A stretch of 40,885 bases of DNA from JAUVDZ01 sp964346325 (GTDB lineage Bacteria > Patescibacteriota > Gracilibacteria > UBA1369 > PNNO01). The stretch is from assembly GCA_964346325.1 (NCBI GenBank), contig CAYFUK010000001.1, forward strand, positions 1 through 40,885, in the 5' to 3' direction. The stretch's first letter is position 1; the number at the start of each line of letters is the position of its first letter. Made by a program: the position numbers and the translations under genes. Below the pieces are notes generated by a model, which saw only the letters and a program-made list of their open reading frames with translations, was not told where the DNA came from and made no database searches. Below, one piece after another: positions 1 to 9,988 of this stretch.

Positions 1-60
1 TTATATTATTGCAAAAGTTATTAAAATTATTGAACGATAGGTTTTGATTGCGTTTTAGCC

Positions 61-89
61 TTGAGAAAAAGCCGATTTTTTGGTATAAT
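61..89 (+). promoter_or_regulatory. Sigma70-type promoter of the giant-protein operon
   Basis: TTGAGA at 61-66, a 17-bp spacer and a perfect TATAAT at 84-89. Transcription would begin near 96, leaving a roughly 20-base A-rich leader before the ATG at 117. An in-frame TTG at 48 exists but lies upstream of this promoter, so it cannot be the start on this transcript. Confidence 0.75.
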
Positions 90-116
90 AATTTAATAAA
101 AATAAAAATAAAACGG

Positions 117-443
117 ATGAATCAAACTAGAGCTGAAAAAACGGAAAAAGCCCTGCGCGAAGTGGTCATTTTGCTTTTAGACAACTGCATGCTTTTATCG
201 GTTGAAGAAAAACAAAACATAGGTGAACTTATTCCGTTGCTTAATAAAAATGAACTTACGGAGTTATTTCAGCTGCTTTTGGGCTCAAAAAGAAGAACAA
301 ACAATATACTCGAAGATCTTGCCGCGGAGTATCCGGCGGTAATGTACGACCTTGATGAATATCAAAAAGAAACTCTTAAAACCGTTTTTAAAGATGAAAG
401 AGATGTTTTAAAAATATCACTTAATAAAACAAATGAATCCTAA
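117..443 (+). CDS. Small helical orphan protein, first gene of the giant-protein operon
   Basis: A 108-residue protein starting MNQTRAEKTEKALREVV. It is predicted to be almost entirely alpha-helical, with no signal peptide and no membrane segment. The stretch LSVEEKQNIGELIPLLNKNE followed by LTELFQLLLG has the rhythm of the short helical DUF5663-like proteins common in Patescibacteria, but I cannot confirm membership. The ATG at 117 is chosen because the longer reading starting at TTG 48 runs through the promoter at 61-89. The end overlaps the next gene by 11 bases, which suggests translational coupling. The function is unknown; a chaperone or assembly partner for the next protein is only a guess from position. 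Confidence 0.7.
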   Translation: MNQTRAEKTEKALREVVILLLDNCMLLSVEEKQNIGELIPLLNKNELTELFQLLLGSKRRTNNILEDLAAEYPAVMYDLDEYQKETLKTVFKDERDVLKISLNKTNES

Positions 444-3400
444 AACCGCATTAAAAAAAGGTGTGGAATCAGCTGCAAAACAGGTTCCCGAAGCAAAGGA
501 GCAGGTTAAGGAAAAAGCAGCCAAAAGAAGCATGTTTGCAAAAGAAATGCAGTATCAGGTTTATAGAATTGAGAATGTTCTTAAAATAAAAGATGCAAAA
601 ACTTTAAGAAAATTTGTTAAAGAAAACAGCAAATGGTACAAAAATGCAACTTTAACGAACTTTTTTAAATCTTATGAAGCAAAAAAAACAAATGAATTTA
701 TTGAAAAGGCAAAGCAAAAAACCGGCCGGGAGCGCGAGAAACTGTTGATGGGTATTCGTGAGATAGTTTATAAAGCAAAAAAAGAAAAGTACGCGGCAAA
801 AAAGGGCGCGGAAAAAGTGCGGAAAGAAAGAGACAAAGAAACCGAAAAGCTTAAATCTTTGATTGAAAAAGATTTAAACGAACAGGAGATAATTGATATT
901 GAGACCAGCATGTATGATCCGCTTGAGTTTCCGAAGGATAAAATGGATTTTAATAAGATTCAGCAATATTATCTTAAGATTTTAACCGGACAAAAGGTTT
1001 TGGCTGTTCATGCAAAAGGCATGCAGGAGAAATATCAGGGGTCCATGAAAAAAGCTCAAAAATTTCAGGAAAAATATAAATCCGGATGGAGAAAATATGC
1101 GGGCATAGCTGACTGGGGTTACAGAAAAGCAAAAGGTATATGGGGATCGATTAAAAGCGTGTGGTCGGATGATGAGAAGCCGCCTTCACAGTCGGATAAA
1201 ATCAATTCTTTGATGAAAAAGACCGCCAAAGAATATGAAAACAGAATGGCCAGGGTAAAAAATTTAAAGGATAATTTACAGAACAGGTCCAATGAAATGA
1301 AAATCGGACTCGGGACTTTTAAAACAAATTTAAGGGAAAAATTAAAAACACTTATTTCACGCGGGGAATGGACAAAAGCCAAGCAAAAAGAACGCGAATT
1401 TCTAAAAGAAAAATTGAAACAGCAAAAACAGAGAATGGAGGACTCACTTACAAAAGCAAGAAGTCAGGGCGAACAGATTGATAATGCTAAACAGGGCACT
1501 TTAAATTTGAGCCGGGCTTTGCAAAAAAAATATGCAGGCATTGAGAGCGGCGAAAAAAATCTTAACGGCAGAATTAAAGCCGTACTGGCAAGAGTTAAAA
1601 AGCTTGAGAATTATTACGGTTCCGATGACCCGCGTGTCAGGCATATTCGTGAAAACGTTTTGCTGCCTTTAATGCAGGCGCGCGAAAAAATCTCCACTTC
1701 AAAAGAGAACACTGAAGTTAAAATCACAAATGTTGATAAAAAGAATCAAAAGCTGGACATGCTCAAGGCGGATACTTACCTTGCCGCTACTTCTTCGGTG
1801 GATCAGATTTCTAAATTGGATCTGCAGATTTCCAGTGAAGGTAAAAAAATCGATGTACTTAAAAATAAAAGATTTGAACTTCATAAATTACTTGAAGAAA
1901 TGGAGTTCGCTTACGCCGCTGTTGATGAATTCAAGGGTAATGTGGGTAAGAATCTGGATAAAATGAACAAAAATAATGATAAAACAGTTGAAGCTTTAAA
2001 CAAACAGCTTAATGCACTTAATAAAACAAAAGTTAGTCCTCCGGGGCTTGGTTCAAGTTTGTATAATACCGTATTGATAGGTAAACTGGGATTTTACGGA
2101 GCGGTTGTTGAATTGCCGTTTAAGTATACACCCCGCGCTATAGGCTATGCTTTTGCCAAGCTGTTTGGAAGCGATGCTGAATGGGATGATACAAAAAACT
2201 GGACTTTACCGGGTTTGATTGAAGGTGTTACTTCAAAATATGATGAGTGGCTTGATAAAGGAGGCATTAAACAACATTTATCGGAAGATTCAAGCAGCTT
2301 TACCAAACTGATTGCTGAAATTGGAAATTTTGGTGCCGGTGTGGTTGGTATGGCAAATGGAGTTGTAAGGGGTATGAATGCACTTATTTTTGAGACTCCG
2401 AGAACACTGGATTCAATAGGAAAGATTATTACCGACTGGCAATACACAAAAGAAGCAGGCAAAGCTGTTATTAATTATCACCATTGGGAAAAAGGCGATT
2501 ACGGTATAGCCGGCGGTAAAACCGCCGGGGACATACTTTTGTTGGTTTTAACCGCGGGTGCTTCAGCCGGCGGACAGGCCGCGGCAAAAACCGCTGCGGT
2601 TGCGGGTAGAACAAGCAGGCTCGCAAGAGCGCTTGCCTACACTAAAGGCTTTGTTTTGGAGGGCGGAAGAAAGCTTGCAACAGCGCCATATAGAATTGTG
2701 AAATCCGTAAAGAGAATTGGTGTAACAGGTATAGCAAAAGCTCCTTTTGTTCTTACTTACAGGGGTGGCAGGTACGTGTTTGACGTTACGCGCGGCGTAG
2801 TTACCGGTAAAGGAATGACCTATGCATATAAAACAAGATTATCGCGAATTGTTGGCAAAGAAGGCTCGGTCATTGCGCCTGCCGAAGGATCAAAACTGGC
2901 AAGATTAATAGATGATACCGATGATATAGCCAAGTCTGCGAAATTTGAACAAGGAAAGGTTGGGAAATTGATTGAAAATTCCGATATGAAAAATCTATTC
3001 GATAAAGTAAGAGAAAGCGGAGTTAAAGGTTTGTCAATGGATGAGCTGGGGCAATTATATCAGGGAATGGGAAAATTGATGTACGGGAAGAGAACGGGAT
3101 TAATCGCGAGAACAAGGATAGAAGGTTTTAGAAGCAGACTCGGTAAATATATGAAAACAAGAGCAAAGGCAGAAGGATACGAAAGGTATCTTAATAGAGC
3201 CGGCGGTGACATTGATTTACTTAAACAAAATCCAACAACCTTGGCAGGTGTACGCACACTTAAAACAAGAATTCGTGAAAGAATACTTGATATTGATGAT
3301 GAAATTCCAAAGTTAGAAAGAAGAATTGCAAGACTGGAAAAAGATGCAACAGGAAAAGCTGCAAAATTACACTGGTCAAAAAAATTACAACGCATTAAAA

Positions 3401-4074
3401 AAGAAACACCTTTGTTGCAAGCTAAGTACAGACAATTAAGCTACAAAGCGATTCTTAAAAATCGTCCGGTGGCTTTATACAACGCAGCTAAAGAAAAAGC
3501 GGCGAAACTTGCCGAATCCTTTAAAGGTAAGAGCAAAGCTGAAATTGCAAAACAACTGGCTAAAACTGTTACTGCTCCGGTGTGGCTCCCTTATAAATAC
3601 GGAGCAAAACTTATTCAGCGTTATTACAGGTTTTATACAAAGCCGGATAAAGCGGGAGCAATTAAAACTTTAAAGCAAAAAGGAATTCTAAAAGAAGGTT
3701 CTGATGCGGATATGCTTGTGAATTATAAAGCCTTAAGTGATTCTTCAACTCAAATAAACAAGCTTGTTAAATCGGGCAAAGTAAGAGAAGCGGTTGAACT
3801 TTACCAAACAGCCAGAATACATGCTAATGGAGCCGGGATTCCCTTTGCTGCAATTGATCGCTCGTTTATGGGGCATCTGCACAGGGTAGCTCCGCCAACG
3901 GCAAATTATATAAGCAAAGTAACCGATTTAATTGATCCGCGTGTTATAAACGGCCTTCCTGAAAAATTAAAAATAAATTCAGCGGCATGGAAAAAAGAAA
4001 GCGAAAAGCATGCCGGGCTTCTGTCTAAAATGAAGCAAAATACCAAAATAGGAAAAAAATTTATTAATAAATAA
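433..4074 (+). CDS. Giant lysine-rich coiled-coil protein with central hydrophobic segments, 1213 aa
   Basis: I do not recognise this family. Roughly residues 1-530 are charged, Lys/Glu-rich and strongly predicted coiled coil. Hydrophobic or amphipathic segments follow at about 540-578, 626-653 and 695-725. The last reads GKTAGDILLLVLTAGASAGG and then AAAKTAAVAGRTSRLA, a Gly/Ala-rich helix pair of the kind found before the toxin domain in polymorphic toxins. The C-terminal 450 residues are again basic and helical. There is no N-terminal signal peptide, so any export would need a non-Sec route. It overlaps the preceding gene by 11 bases and lies 16 bases before the next. The start ATG has an A-rich leader and no Shine-Dalgarno. 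Structural scaffold, contact-dependent effector and cell-surface fibre all remain possible. Confidence 0.8.
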   Translation: MNPKTALKKGVESAAKQVPEAKEQVKEKAAKRSMFAKEMQYQVYRIENVLKIKDAKTLRKFVKENSKWYKNATLTNFFKSYEAKKTNEFIEKAKQKTGREREKLLMGIREIVYKAKKEKYAAKKGAEKVRKERDKETEKLKSLIEKDLNEQEIIDIETSMYDPLEFPKDKMDFNKIQQYYLKILTGQKVLAVHAKGMQEKYQGSMKKAQKFQEKYKSGWRKYAGIADWGYRKAKGIWGSIKSVWSDDEKPPSQSDKINSLMKKTAKEYENRMARVKNLKDNLQNRSNEMKIGLGTFKTNLREKLKTLISRGEWTKAKQKEREFLKEKLKQQKQRMEDSLTKARSQGEQIDNAKQGTLNLSRALQKKYAGIESGEKNLNGRIKAVLARVKKLENYYGSDDPRVRHIRENVLLPLMQAREKISTSKENTEVKITNVDKKNQKLDMLKADTYLAATSSVDQISKLDLQISSEGKKIDVLKNKRFELHKLLEEMEFAYAAVDEFKGNVGKNLDKMNKNNDKTVEALNKQLNALNKTKVSPPGLGSSLYNTVLIGKLGFYGAVVELPFKYTPRAIGYAFAKLFGSDAEWDDTKNWTLPGLIEGVTSKYDEWLDKGGIKQHLSEDSSSFTKLIAEIGNFGAGVVGMANGVVRGMNALIFETPRTLDSIGKIITDWQYTKEAGKAVINYHHWEKGDYGIAGGKTAGDILLLVLTAGASAGGQAAAKTAAVAGRTSRLARALAYTKGFVLEGGRKLATAPYRIVKSVKRIGVTGIAKAPFVLTYRGGRYVFDVTRGVVTGKGMTYAYKTRLSRIVGKEGSVIAPAEGSKLARLIDDTDDIAKSAKFEQGKVGKLIENSDMKNLFDKVRESGVKGLSMDELGQLYQGMGKLMYGKRTGLIARTRIEGFRSRLGKYMKTRAKAEGYERYLNRAGGDIDLLKQNPTTLAGVRTLKTRIRERILDIDDEIPKLERRIARLEKDATGKAAKLHWSKKLQRIKKETPLLQAKYRQLSYKAILKNRPVALYNAAKEKAAKLAESFKGKSKAEIAKQLAKTVTAPVWLPYKYGAKLIQRYYRFYTKPDKAGAIKTLKQKGILKEGSDADMLVNYKALSDSSTQINKLVKSGKVREAVELYQTARIHANGAGIPFAAIDRSFMGHLHRVAPPTANYISKVTDLIDPRVINGLPEKLKINSAAWKKESEKHAGLLSKMKQNTKIGKKFINK

Positions 4075-4090
4075 TCTAACAAATATAAAA

Positions 4091-6103
4091 ATGTTTTATT
4101 CAAAATTAATATTCAAAAACGGAGTTGAAACACCTCCGCAAGCGCCGTCGCAAACTCCCGATCAAAAAGCTGAAAAGCTTGAGAAAAGATCGCAGCAAAA
4201 AATTGATGCAAAAAGAAAGGCTGCCGAAAATCTTAAAGATAACAAAAAAGAGCTTTTAAAAAGATGGAAAGAAAATAATCCCGAAAAAAAAGTTGAAGCG
4301 ATTGAAGACGATCCCAAGACCGTGGCAATAGAAAGAATAACAGATTCTTTAAAAGCAAAAGAGACGTATCTTTTGATATCTTTAATGGAAGAGTATTTTG
4401 GAGATAAAGGTGAAAAACTCGCTAAAAAGTTTTTGGCAAAGGGTCTTAAACAAAGTAAATCCGGTGATATTAATTTAAAGTATTTTAGGGAATTCTTTAG
4501 CTGGAAAGGTTACGAGGGTAAATACAGAAGTTTTAATGTTCCGAGAAAACTCGGGTTTTATTATCTTGATCAGTATATGCTTGGCTGGACAACCGTTGAC
4601 CGTATTTCCGTAGGTCCGAAATCCGATAAAGATGATGAACCCTCGGGCGAGAGATATCTTGTTAATGCTTTATATCATATAAAAGCTCAATATAATCAGG
4701 ACACAAAAGATAATGATATGGGGTTATCTGAAGCGCAGCTTAAAAAAGGTTTGAAATTTTTCAAAGATAAACCTGAAGAATTCGAAAACCTGATGAAAAA
4801 GAAAGAATCGGGACTTGGTAAAGACACAATCAAATGGTTTAAAGAAAAAGCGAACGAACACTGGGAGCCTTTAACGGAAAAAATGGCTGCCGCATTAAAC
4901 GTTGTTATCGGAAAGGGTGTAGGAAAATATCTTTACAGATATAATGAAAATCAAAAAAGAATTTATGCAATTTTAATTCAGGGGCAAGAGCCGGAACCTG
5001 ATTTGGGTGTGGGCGGTTATATGGAAATTAAAGATGATAAAATAGGATCATGGAACAAATTTGAAGATTACAATAAATTCAAGACCGAATATATCGATGA
5101 TATGGAAGCTGATAAAGTTAGTGCCGAGGTTGGAAAAGAAAAGTCCGAAGCCGGAGAAGAAATCACAAAAGAACAAAAATTAAAACAAACAGCGGGAATG
5201 ATTTCAACTATCAAGGGAATAAAAGAGGGTCATCCGACTTTTCATGATCTTGATGATTATTATGAAGATATAAAAACAAAACTTAAAAAAGAGCTTAAAG
5301 AAAAAAAGGGAATCACCAAAAATCTTGATTCCATTGTTCAGGCAAGAGTTGATGATATTAAATCAAAAGTGGATTCGGCCATTGAATCCGACGAAGCACT
5401 TAAAGAAGCCGGTGAAAAAGACAAATCAACAAAACTTGAAATCAGGGTTAATTCAAATGACGAAGTAACCGTTAAGTTTGATAAACCCGCGGGCAGAGAA
5501 AAATGGAGAAAACTTGCCGAAAAAGCCAAAGAAAAAGGTTCCGATGTTGGGGCTTTGGCTAAAAAAGCAAGGTCGCAGTTAAATGAAAAAGTTAAAAAAA
5601 TGTTCGGGAAGGGAGCTCCGATTGCAATGTGGTTTTTGGATAAAATTTTAAAAATTGATGAAGGGATCAAAAAAATATTAAGCGGAAAAAGCGCTCCCAT
5701 TACAGCCTTTGCACTTGGTGCTCTTGGGATTTCCGTTACACCGGCACTTGTTGGAGCCAGAAAATATAACAGTAAAAAATTCGATAAATTATTAAGCGGA
5801 TTATTCAAAGACGACAAAGAAAAAGAAGCAAAATATAAAAAGAAGGTAACCTTAACGCAGGATTATAAGCTTTCGGGTTATTCCATTACCATTCCGAAAG
5901 GTGAAGGAATCATACTTAAATCCGGCAAAAAATTGCAAATAAAGGGCGGTGAACTTGTAGGTAAAAAAGAAAAGAAAAAAGGATTGTTCTCGGGAGGAGA
6001 AGAAGTAGCCGAACTTGGAAAAGATCAGGAAATAGTGATTGAAGATGGTACAACAATTCCGGATGGGACAATTATCAAAAAAATGAAAGTAAAAAAATCT
6101 TAA
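4091..6103 (+). CDS. Large lysine-rich orphan protein with C-terminal beta-rich repeat, 670 aa
   Basis: Unrecognised. The first 70 residues are a low-complexity Lys/Glu/Gln region. Residues 75-300 look globular, with clustered aromatic positions such as FFSWKGYEGKYRSFNV and LDQYMLGWTTVDRISVG. A charged coiled-coil region spans about 340-500. A short hydrophobic stretch near 535-555 (APITAFALGALGISVTPALV) follows, and the last 80 residues alternate short beta-type segments (YSITIPKGEGIILKSGKKLQ) like a small beta-solenoid or carbohydrate-binding-like tail. There is no signal peptide. It lies 16 bases after the 1213-aa gene and 25 bases before the 1276-aa gene in one transcription unit, so the three products probably act together. 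The function is not inferred. Confidence 0.8.
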   Translation: MFYSKLIFKNGVETPPQAPSQTPDQKAEKLEKRSQQKIDAKRKAAENLKDNKKELLKRWKENNPEKKVEAIEDDPKTVAIERITDSLKAKETYLLISLMEEYFGDKGEKLAKKFLAKGLKQSKSGDINLKYFREFFSWKGYEGKYRSFNVPRKLGFYYLDQYMLGWTTVDRISVGPKSDKDDEPSGERYLVNALYHIKAQYNQDTKDNDMGLSEAQLKKGLKFFKDKPEEFENLMKKKESGLGKDTIKWFKEKANEHWEPLTEKMAAALNVVIGKGVGKYLYRYNENQKRIYAILIQGQEPEPDLGVGGYMEIKDDKIGSWNKFEDYNKFKTEYIDDMEADKVSAEVGKEKSEAGEEITKEQKLKQTAGMISTIKGIKEGHPTFHDLDDYYEDIKTKLKKELKEKKGITKNLDSIVQARVDDIKSKVDSAIESDEALKEAGEKDKSTKLEIRVNSNDEVTVKFDKPAGREKWRKLAEKAKEKGSDVGALAKKARSQLNEKVKKMFGKGAPIAMWFLDKILKIDEGIKKILSGKSAPITAFALGALGISVTPALVGARKYNSKKFDKLLSGLFKDDKEKEAKYKKKVTLTQDYKLSGYSITIPKGEGIILKSGKKLQIKGGELVGKKEKKKGLFSGGEEVAELGKDQEIVIEDGTTIPDGTIIKKMKVKKS

Positions 6104-6128
6104 AACTATTATTTAAAATAAAAATAAA

Positions 6129-9100
6129 ATGGCATCAAAATTAAGTTTAAAATCAAAAGGCATTGAGCGGCCCGAATCGTTTGAGGCTGTTGAAGCAAAG
6201 AAGCTCACCGAATCAGAAGAAGAAAAGATCTCGCGGAGTCTGATTATAAGGTGGTATATGGCTAAAAAGTTTGAAAAACTTAAAGCTTTGCAGAATAAAA
6301 TTATCGAAGCGTCGTACAGTGAGAGGGAAGAAATTAAAGAAAGAATAATAAAAAACACAAAAGAAGAATTGTCGAAACATAAAGATTTAACAAAAGAAGA
6401 AGTTGAAAGACGCTCAAAACAGCTTGCCGATGAAGTTATTAATGTTGCGGAAGGGCGTGCAGATATGTCGCTTGTTGCAAAAAGGTATGCTGTGCAGGAA
6501 GAAGAACAGAAAGTTTTTTATAAAGTTGTTGATGGATTTGTGAGCCGTGAAAATCAGAGTGAAACATTGCAGAAAATTGCAAAGAATCCTAAGTTTGCTG
6601 ATTTTTTGAATGGAATTAAAGCTCATGATCCCGCTACTGCAAAAAGAATAGATATGGCAATTAAAGAAGGTGACTACGAGGGTTTGCAAAAAATAGTTGA
6701 AAAATCAACAGACGGTAAAATAAATAAATCCGCAATGAACAGATTTATGGCGATCGGAGTACTCGGATCCGCTCATGTTAAGGAATACACACCGGTTGAT
6801 ACGGTAAACAAAGCTATATCCTTTTTGGATCAGTACAGGCATGTGGGGCATGGATTTGCCTTGGATAAAGCTTCGCAGGATATCGGGATTCCTTTTTTGC
6901 TTGTTGCCCGTTTTGCTTCGTGGACACTCAGGGACTTCAGGCAGATGGATAATATTATGCAGAGAAACAAACATCTGATTGAACAAAAAGATAAAAAATC
7001 GATTAAAGATAACGAACGTCTGGTTTTTATAGAACACATGCATAAGGCAAGAATGAAACTTGAAGATAAAGTGAAAGGTGATAAAGATCTTCAGTCAAAT
7101 TTTGAGAAAGCTTTGGATAAGTATCTGGACAGCAAAGAGGAACTTGGCGAACGTGATAAACAGGAGATAAAACAGGCATCGAGATATGAGGATTTAAGGC
7201 TTGTTCAGCTTTTTGAGTATTATTACGCGGAAGATGAAGACCGATACAGATGGTTGATGAAGTCAGCATCAAGAGTTCCAACAATGATAAGATTTGCCAA
7301 ACATGTGTTTGGAGAGCAGAGGTATATAAAAGCCACAATGCTTAGGTATACAAAAAGAAGACTTCTTGACCGTTCAATTACCAACTTCAGGATGAATGCA
7401 AAAAACTGGGGTATGAAAGATATTCTCAGAAATATGAATGATTTTGAAAATAAGATTACGAGATCAAGAGGGGAAGCATTAACAAAATATGAAGATCTGT
7501 ATCGAGAAGCTTCTAATTATAAAGTTGATGCCGATGAAATAACGGCAAAAAGAAGCTATCTTGATAAAGAGCTTTTGGATCAGGACAGAATGCTTCAAAG
7601 GTATGCCATTTTGGTAAAAAGGGCTACAAGGATTATGTCTGATAAGGCCAAAAAGGTTATTGAAGCGGGTAAATCAATACAGGCGGCACAAAAAGGAGCC
7701 GGAAAAAGTTTTTTAACAAAAAAGCTGCATCAGCTTCCTCATGTTTCCGATCAGACACTTGAAGCAATAGGGCTGGATAAAGCAAAAAAAGCGGGTTATA
7801 CGGGTGCCGATTTGATCAACGGATATACAAGAAGGCTTGTTGATATTAAAACCATGGAGGATGTAACAAGAGCAAGATTCAGTGCTTTGGCGGATGTGGT
7901 TGATACCAATGTTGCAAGGCCGGTTGGTACTGCGTGGCAGGGAAGAATGGACGTAGCCAAAGGTGTTAGTGACAGAGCAAAAATACGAAAAAAATTACAG
8001 AATATCGAAGACCTTGCTAAACCGCACAAAGGCCGTTATATTGCCAAGACATTCGGCTTACCGGCAATTATTATAGGTATTCAGGGGTACGATTTATTTA
8101 CGGGAAAGGCAAAAACAAATGAGGTCCTGTGGGATATGGGAGAAGCGGCAGGTGGATTTGTACCTTTTTTGGGTACCGCACTTGATATAAGGGGCCTGAT
8201 TAAAGGTGAGAGTTTATCAGGCAGAAAATTAAATACAAAAGAGCGATGGATGTATGCGGGATTTGCAGCGATCGGAGCAATCGCCGATGCCGCAATATTA
8301 ATTGGCGGACTCGGGCTTGGTATACGTGCGGGGCTCGGAGGAGTGAGAGCGGGCAGACGTGCCGTTAAAGCCGGCAGCGCACTTGCGGGAGCAAGAAAAA
8401 CAGGCGGTTTACGTGATATGGCTTATGCCTCAAAATTGCCGTTTTTTCAGCGGCAGATTGCCAAAGCCGGCTCAAAATTCAATAAAGTAAGAAGAGCCGA
8501 CGGAGCAGCTGAAGCTTTGTATACAAGAAAAGCAATTACTCATGCAAATAAAATATCAAAGTATAATTCGGGAGTTAAAGACACGTATAAAATTGAAAAA
8601 TTTTCTGATATCGAAGGCAAAATTAAGATTGCCGAGAAGGCCGGAGAAATGCCTACAGTAAGAAAACTCGAGAGATTAAGAAAAACGTTAAAAAAGTTGG
8701 GAAGTATTGAAGGTCTTGATGTTTTAAAAGACGTTGGAAAAGGCATTGATATACCGCGGGGATTTTTCAGCAGGCAGTGGCTTAAAAGTAAAAAGGCATT
8801 TCTTGGCATTAAACAATGGTTGCTTTCAATCGGAATTCCTCCCAAGACTATCAAAAACTACGAAAAATCATTTAGTGCCGTTGCAAGCGCAAAGCAAAAT
8901 AAAGCCAAGGCATTGGATGATCTTCATGATTTGATAAAAGCAAAAGAAGGAACAAGACTTAAAGCTGTTGATACATATAAAGAGTATATGGTTAAAGCGG
9001 AAAAACACGGGCAGACAGCTATTGATTACACAAAAGTCGTTGATGATATATCAAAACAAAAACGAAAACATATAAGACTTGGAGGAATAAAAAGATCAAA

Positions 9101-9959
9101 AAAGGAACATCTGAAACATGTAGAAAAATTACATAAAGGGAAAAAAGCAACCGAAGCCGAAGTTAATGCCGCAAAAAAAGCATTAAAAGAGGCTGATGAA
9201 AAAATTAAGGCTTCAAGAAAATACAGTAAAAAATTGATCGATCGTAAGAAAAAATTGTCCAAAGAACTTAAAACAAAAGGTGATGATGCCAAAGGCTGGA
9301 AAAAAGAGTTTGACAGTGCAAATACAAGTTTAAGTAAAATTGAAACAGATGTTGTAAGGCACGAAGATAAGCTAAGAGCCGCAGAAGAATCTATTGTTTC
9401 CGCAAATACAAAAAGAGCGATGATGTCCATGGAAATGGAAAATAAAGCAACGCGAATGGCACGTTACCACGATAAAACAGCTAGTGTGGCAAAGCTTTTG
9501 CAGTATGGGGGGCTTGCAATGGGCGGAATATGGTTGTTCTCCGGTTTTCACGCCGGACCTGCGGAGCAACTTAAAACAGCGAGTAAAGCCGTTAAAGGTG
9601 CAGCTAAAATGGGAGGCAAAACATTTGATTATGTAATGCTTCAGGATCATTCGGGAAGACCTCCTATTGATCAAATGGTTGAGGAGCGTGTTAGAAAAGT
9701 TAAAATGCGAGAAGAACTTAACGGTTATGTTGAGAAAGCAACCCGGCGCGGTGTAAAACCCGAAGAAGTGCTTGCAAAACACTGGAATACCGATGAAGCA
9801 AAAGAAATCGCAAGACGTCAGGGCTTATACCAAAAAGTGCAAAAACTTATTGCCGATAAAAAGGTAACACCCGAAACAGCGCAAAGAGCAAGGGCAAAAC
9901 TGCGCGATGTTGCAACAGGCGACTCTGCGGGCAAAGCCGGTGAAAAGTTGGCCGGATAA
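6129..9959 (+). CDS. Giant helical protein with a pre-toxin-like hydrophobic region, 1276 aa
   Basis: An N-terminal helical region (about 1-560) is rich in Lys, Glu and Arg. A hydrophobic segment lies at about 641-657 (FGLPAIIIGIQGYDLF). Next, at about 668-740, comes GEAAGGFVPFLGTALDIRGL, then IKGESLSGRKLNTKERWMYA and a long Gly/Ala-rich hydrophobic helix. This order (acidic residue, FVPFLGTALDI, GESLSGR, KERW, Gly/Ala helix) closely resembles the pre-toxin PT-TG region of polymorphic toxins; this is from memory of the family and not computed. A long coiled coil (about 920-1120) and one transmembrane-like helix near 1123-1143 (GGLAMGGIWLFSGFHAG) follow, then a basic tail. It has no signal peptide and no recognisable nuclease or toxin motif in the C-terminus. 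It is the fourth gene of the operon. Confidence 0.8.
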   Translation: MASKLSLKSKGIERPESFEAVEAKKLTESEEEKISRSLIIRWYMAKKFEKLKALQNKIIEASYSEREEIKERIIKNTKEELSKHKDLTKEEVERRSKQLADEVINVAEGRADMSLVAKRYAVQEEEQKVFYKVVDGFVSRENQSETLQKIAKNPKFADFLNGIKAHDPATAKRIDMAIKEGDYEGLQKIVEKSTDGKINKSAMNRFMAIGVLGSAHVKEYTPVDTVNKAISFLDQYRHVGHGFALDKASQDIGIPFLLVARFASWTLRDFRQMDNIMQRNKHLIEQKDKKSIKDNERLVFIEHMHKARMKLEDKVKGDKDLQSNFEKALDKYLDSKEELGERDKQEIKQASRYEDLRLVQLFEYYYAEDEDRYRWLMKSASRVPTMIRFAKHVFGEQRYIKATMLRYTKRRLLDRSITNFRMNAKNWGMKDILRNMNDFENKITRSRGEALTKYEDLYREASNYKVDADEITAKRSYLDKELLDQDRMLQRYAILVKRATRIMSDKAKKVIEAGKSIQAAQKGAGKSFLTKKLHQLPHVSDQTLEAIGLDKAKKAGYTGADLINGYTRRLVDIKTMEDVTRARFSALADVVDTNVARPVGTAWQGRMDVAKGVSDRAKIRKKLQNIEDLAKPHKGRYIAKTFGLPAIIIGIQGYDLFTGKAKTNEVLWDMGEAAGGFVPFLGTALDIRGLIKGESLSGRKLNTKERWMYAGFAAIGAIADAAILIGGLGLGIRAGLGGVRAGRRAVKAGSALAGARKTGGLRDMAYASKLPFFQRQIAKAGSKFNKVRRADGAAEALYTRKAITHANKISKYNSGVKDTYKIEKFSDIEGKIKIAEKAGEMPTVRKLERLRKTLKKLGSIEGLDVLKDVGKGIDIPRGFFSRQWLKSKKAFLGIKQWLLSIGIPPKTIKNYEKSFSAVASAKQNKAKALDDLHDLIKAKEGTRLKAVDTYKEYMVKAEKHGQTAIDYTKVVDDISKQKRKHIRLGGIKRSKKEHLKHVEKLHKGKKATEAEVNAAKKALKEADEKIKASRKYSKKLIDRKKKLSKELKTKGDDAKGWKKEFDSANTSLSKIETDVVRHEDKLRAAEESIVSANTKRAMMSMEMENKATRMARYHDKTASVAKLLQYGGLAMGGIWLFSGFHAGPAEQLKTASKAVKGAAKMGGKTFDYVMLQDHSGRPPIDQMVEERVRKVKMREELNGYVEKATRRGVKPEEVLAKHWNTDEAKEIARRQGLYQKVQKLIADKKVTPETAQRARAKLRDVATGDSAGKAGEKLAG

Positions 9960-9988
9960 TAAAATTAATTATTTAACTTCAAATAAAC

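Noticed and set aside
5338..5817. Minus-strand 159-codon frame within the 670-aa gene
   Set aside because: Ser/Leu/Phe-rich composition typical of the reverse of Lys/Glu-rich coding sequence; many similar shadows occur across the giant genes.
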